A DNA stretch of 64,000 bases from Forficula auricularia (lineage: Eukaryota > Arthropoda > Insecta > Dermaptera > Forficulidae), in the NCBI GenBank assembly GCA_024734495.1, contig JALMQS010000069.1, forward strand, positions 896,464-960,463, in the 5' to 3' direction. Shown in pieces: positions 63,685-64,000 of the stretch (position 1 is its first letter; every line of letters begins with the position of its first letter). The notes beneath the pieces are model-generated. The model was given only the letters and a program-made list of their open reading frames with translations. It ran no database searches and was not told the origin of the DNA. A program made the position numbers and the translations under genes.

Positions 63685-64000
63685 AGTTGTTAATGAAAAA
63701 GTCACATAATTTTGTTCAGAACGTTGTTAGAAAGCTAAAATTGAAATTTGGTTCAATTTGGATGAAGAGTATAAAAAGATCCTTAAGGATAATTAATGAA
63801 AAAGTCCCTTAATTTTATCCAGAACGTTGTGAGAAAAATAAAACTAAAATTTGGTGCAATTTAGATGAAGAGTATAAAAAGGTCATTAAGGATAATTAAT
63901 GAAAAAATCAGTTAATTTTATTCAGAAGGTTGTGAGAAAGCTAAAACTAAAATTTGGTGGAATTTGGATGAAGAATGTGAAAAGGTCCTTAAGGATAATT
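63685..64000 (+). repeat. 103-bp tandem repeat running off the right edge
   Basis: GATAATTAATGAAAAA recurs at 63788 and 63891, and its start at 63994. Each unit contains CAGAACGTTGTGAGAAA and AAAATTTGGT...AATTTGGATGAAGA. About three units are visible; the array continues beyond the window. Confidence 0.85.

Overview
The window looks like AT-rich nuclear DNA of an insect, probably hemipteroid (the order is a weak inference). Genes carry introns with GT/AG borders and phase-1 C2H2 zinc-finger exons. Most of the rest is mobile DNA of insect type: an errantivirus-like Gypsy element, a BEL/Pao element, APE-type LINEs, tRNA-headed SINEs, hAT relatives and many foldback elements. No bacterial-style operon, CRISPR array or rRNA gene is visible.

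Layout. 1-9470: a LINE (endonuclease tail and reverse transcriptase) split by a complete Gypsy/errantivirus element with LTRs at 1815-2139 and 8710-9020. After gag, protease, RT, RNase H and integrase, its pol reads into a macro domain of the OARD1/TARG1 type and stops; a degraded env follows. 9631-11640: a broken C2H2 zinc-finger gene. 12300-14630: inverted repeats, a TATA-bearing LTR-like segment and tandem repeats. 15279-22179: a complete BEL/Pao element on the minus strand, flanked by an exact 5-bp target duplication (ATCAG) and inserted in or beside a second LINE fragment. 23656-28220 and 31578-34427: two tandemly duplicated three-exon zinc-finger genes, with seven and three full C-terminal fingers. 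Comparing the two copies exposes several insertions, including two different hAT-like elements at nearly the same intron site. 36513-38027: an internally deleted, BED-finger hAT transposase-like gene. 38363-44050: a three-exon gene predicted to encode a coiled coil plus ankyrin repeats, with offsetting frameshifts and a disrupted 3' end. 44-63 kb: mostly non-coding DNA with dispersed foldbacks, hAT MITEs, SINE/LINE tails and some GC-richer low-repeat islands. At 63354-63397 there is a probable 44-nt minus-strand coiled-coil exon. A 103-bp tandem repeat runs off the right edge.

Two recurrent small motifs (CTGATGA...GAAAC and CTGAAGA...GAAAC around a short hairpin) sit in dispersed inverted-repeat units and resemble hammerhead-ribozyme cores of the kind known from Penelope-like retroelements.

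The macro domain fused to a retroelement polyprotein is the most distinctive item. Both LTR pairs differ mainly by small insertions and deletions. Part of the frame disruption in the Gypsy and BEL elements may therefore be unpolished consensus sequence rather than true decay. All calls come from reading the sequence; no database search was possible.
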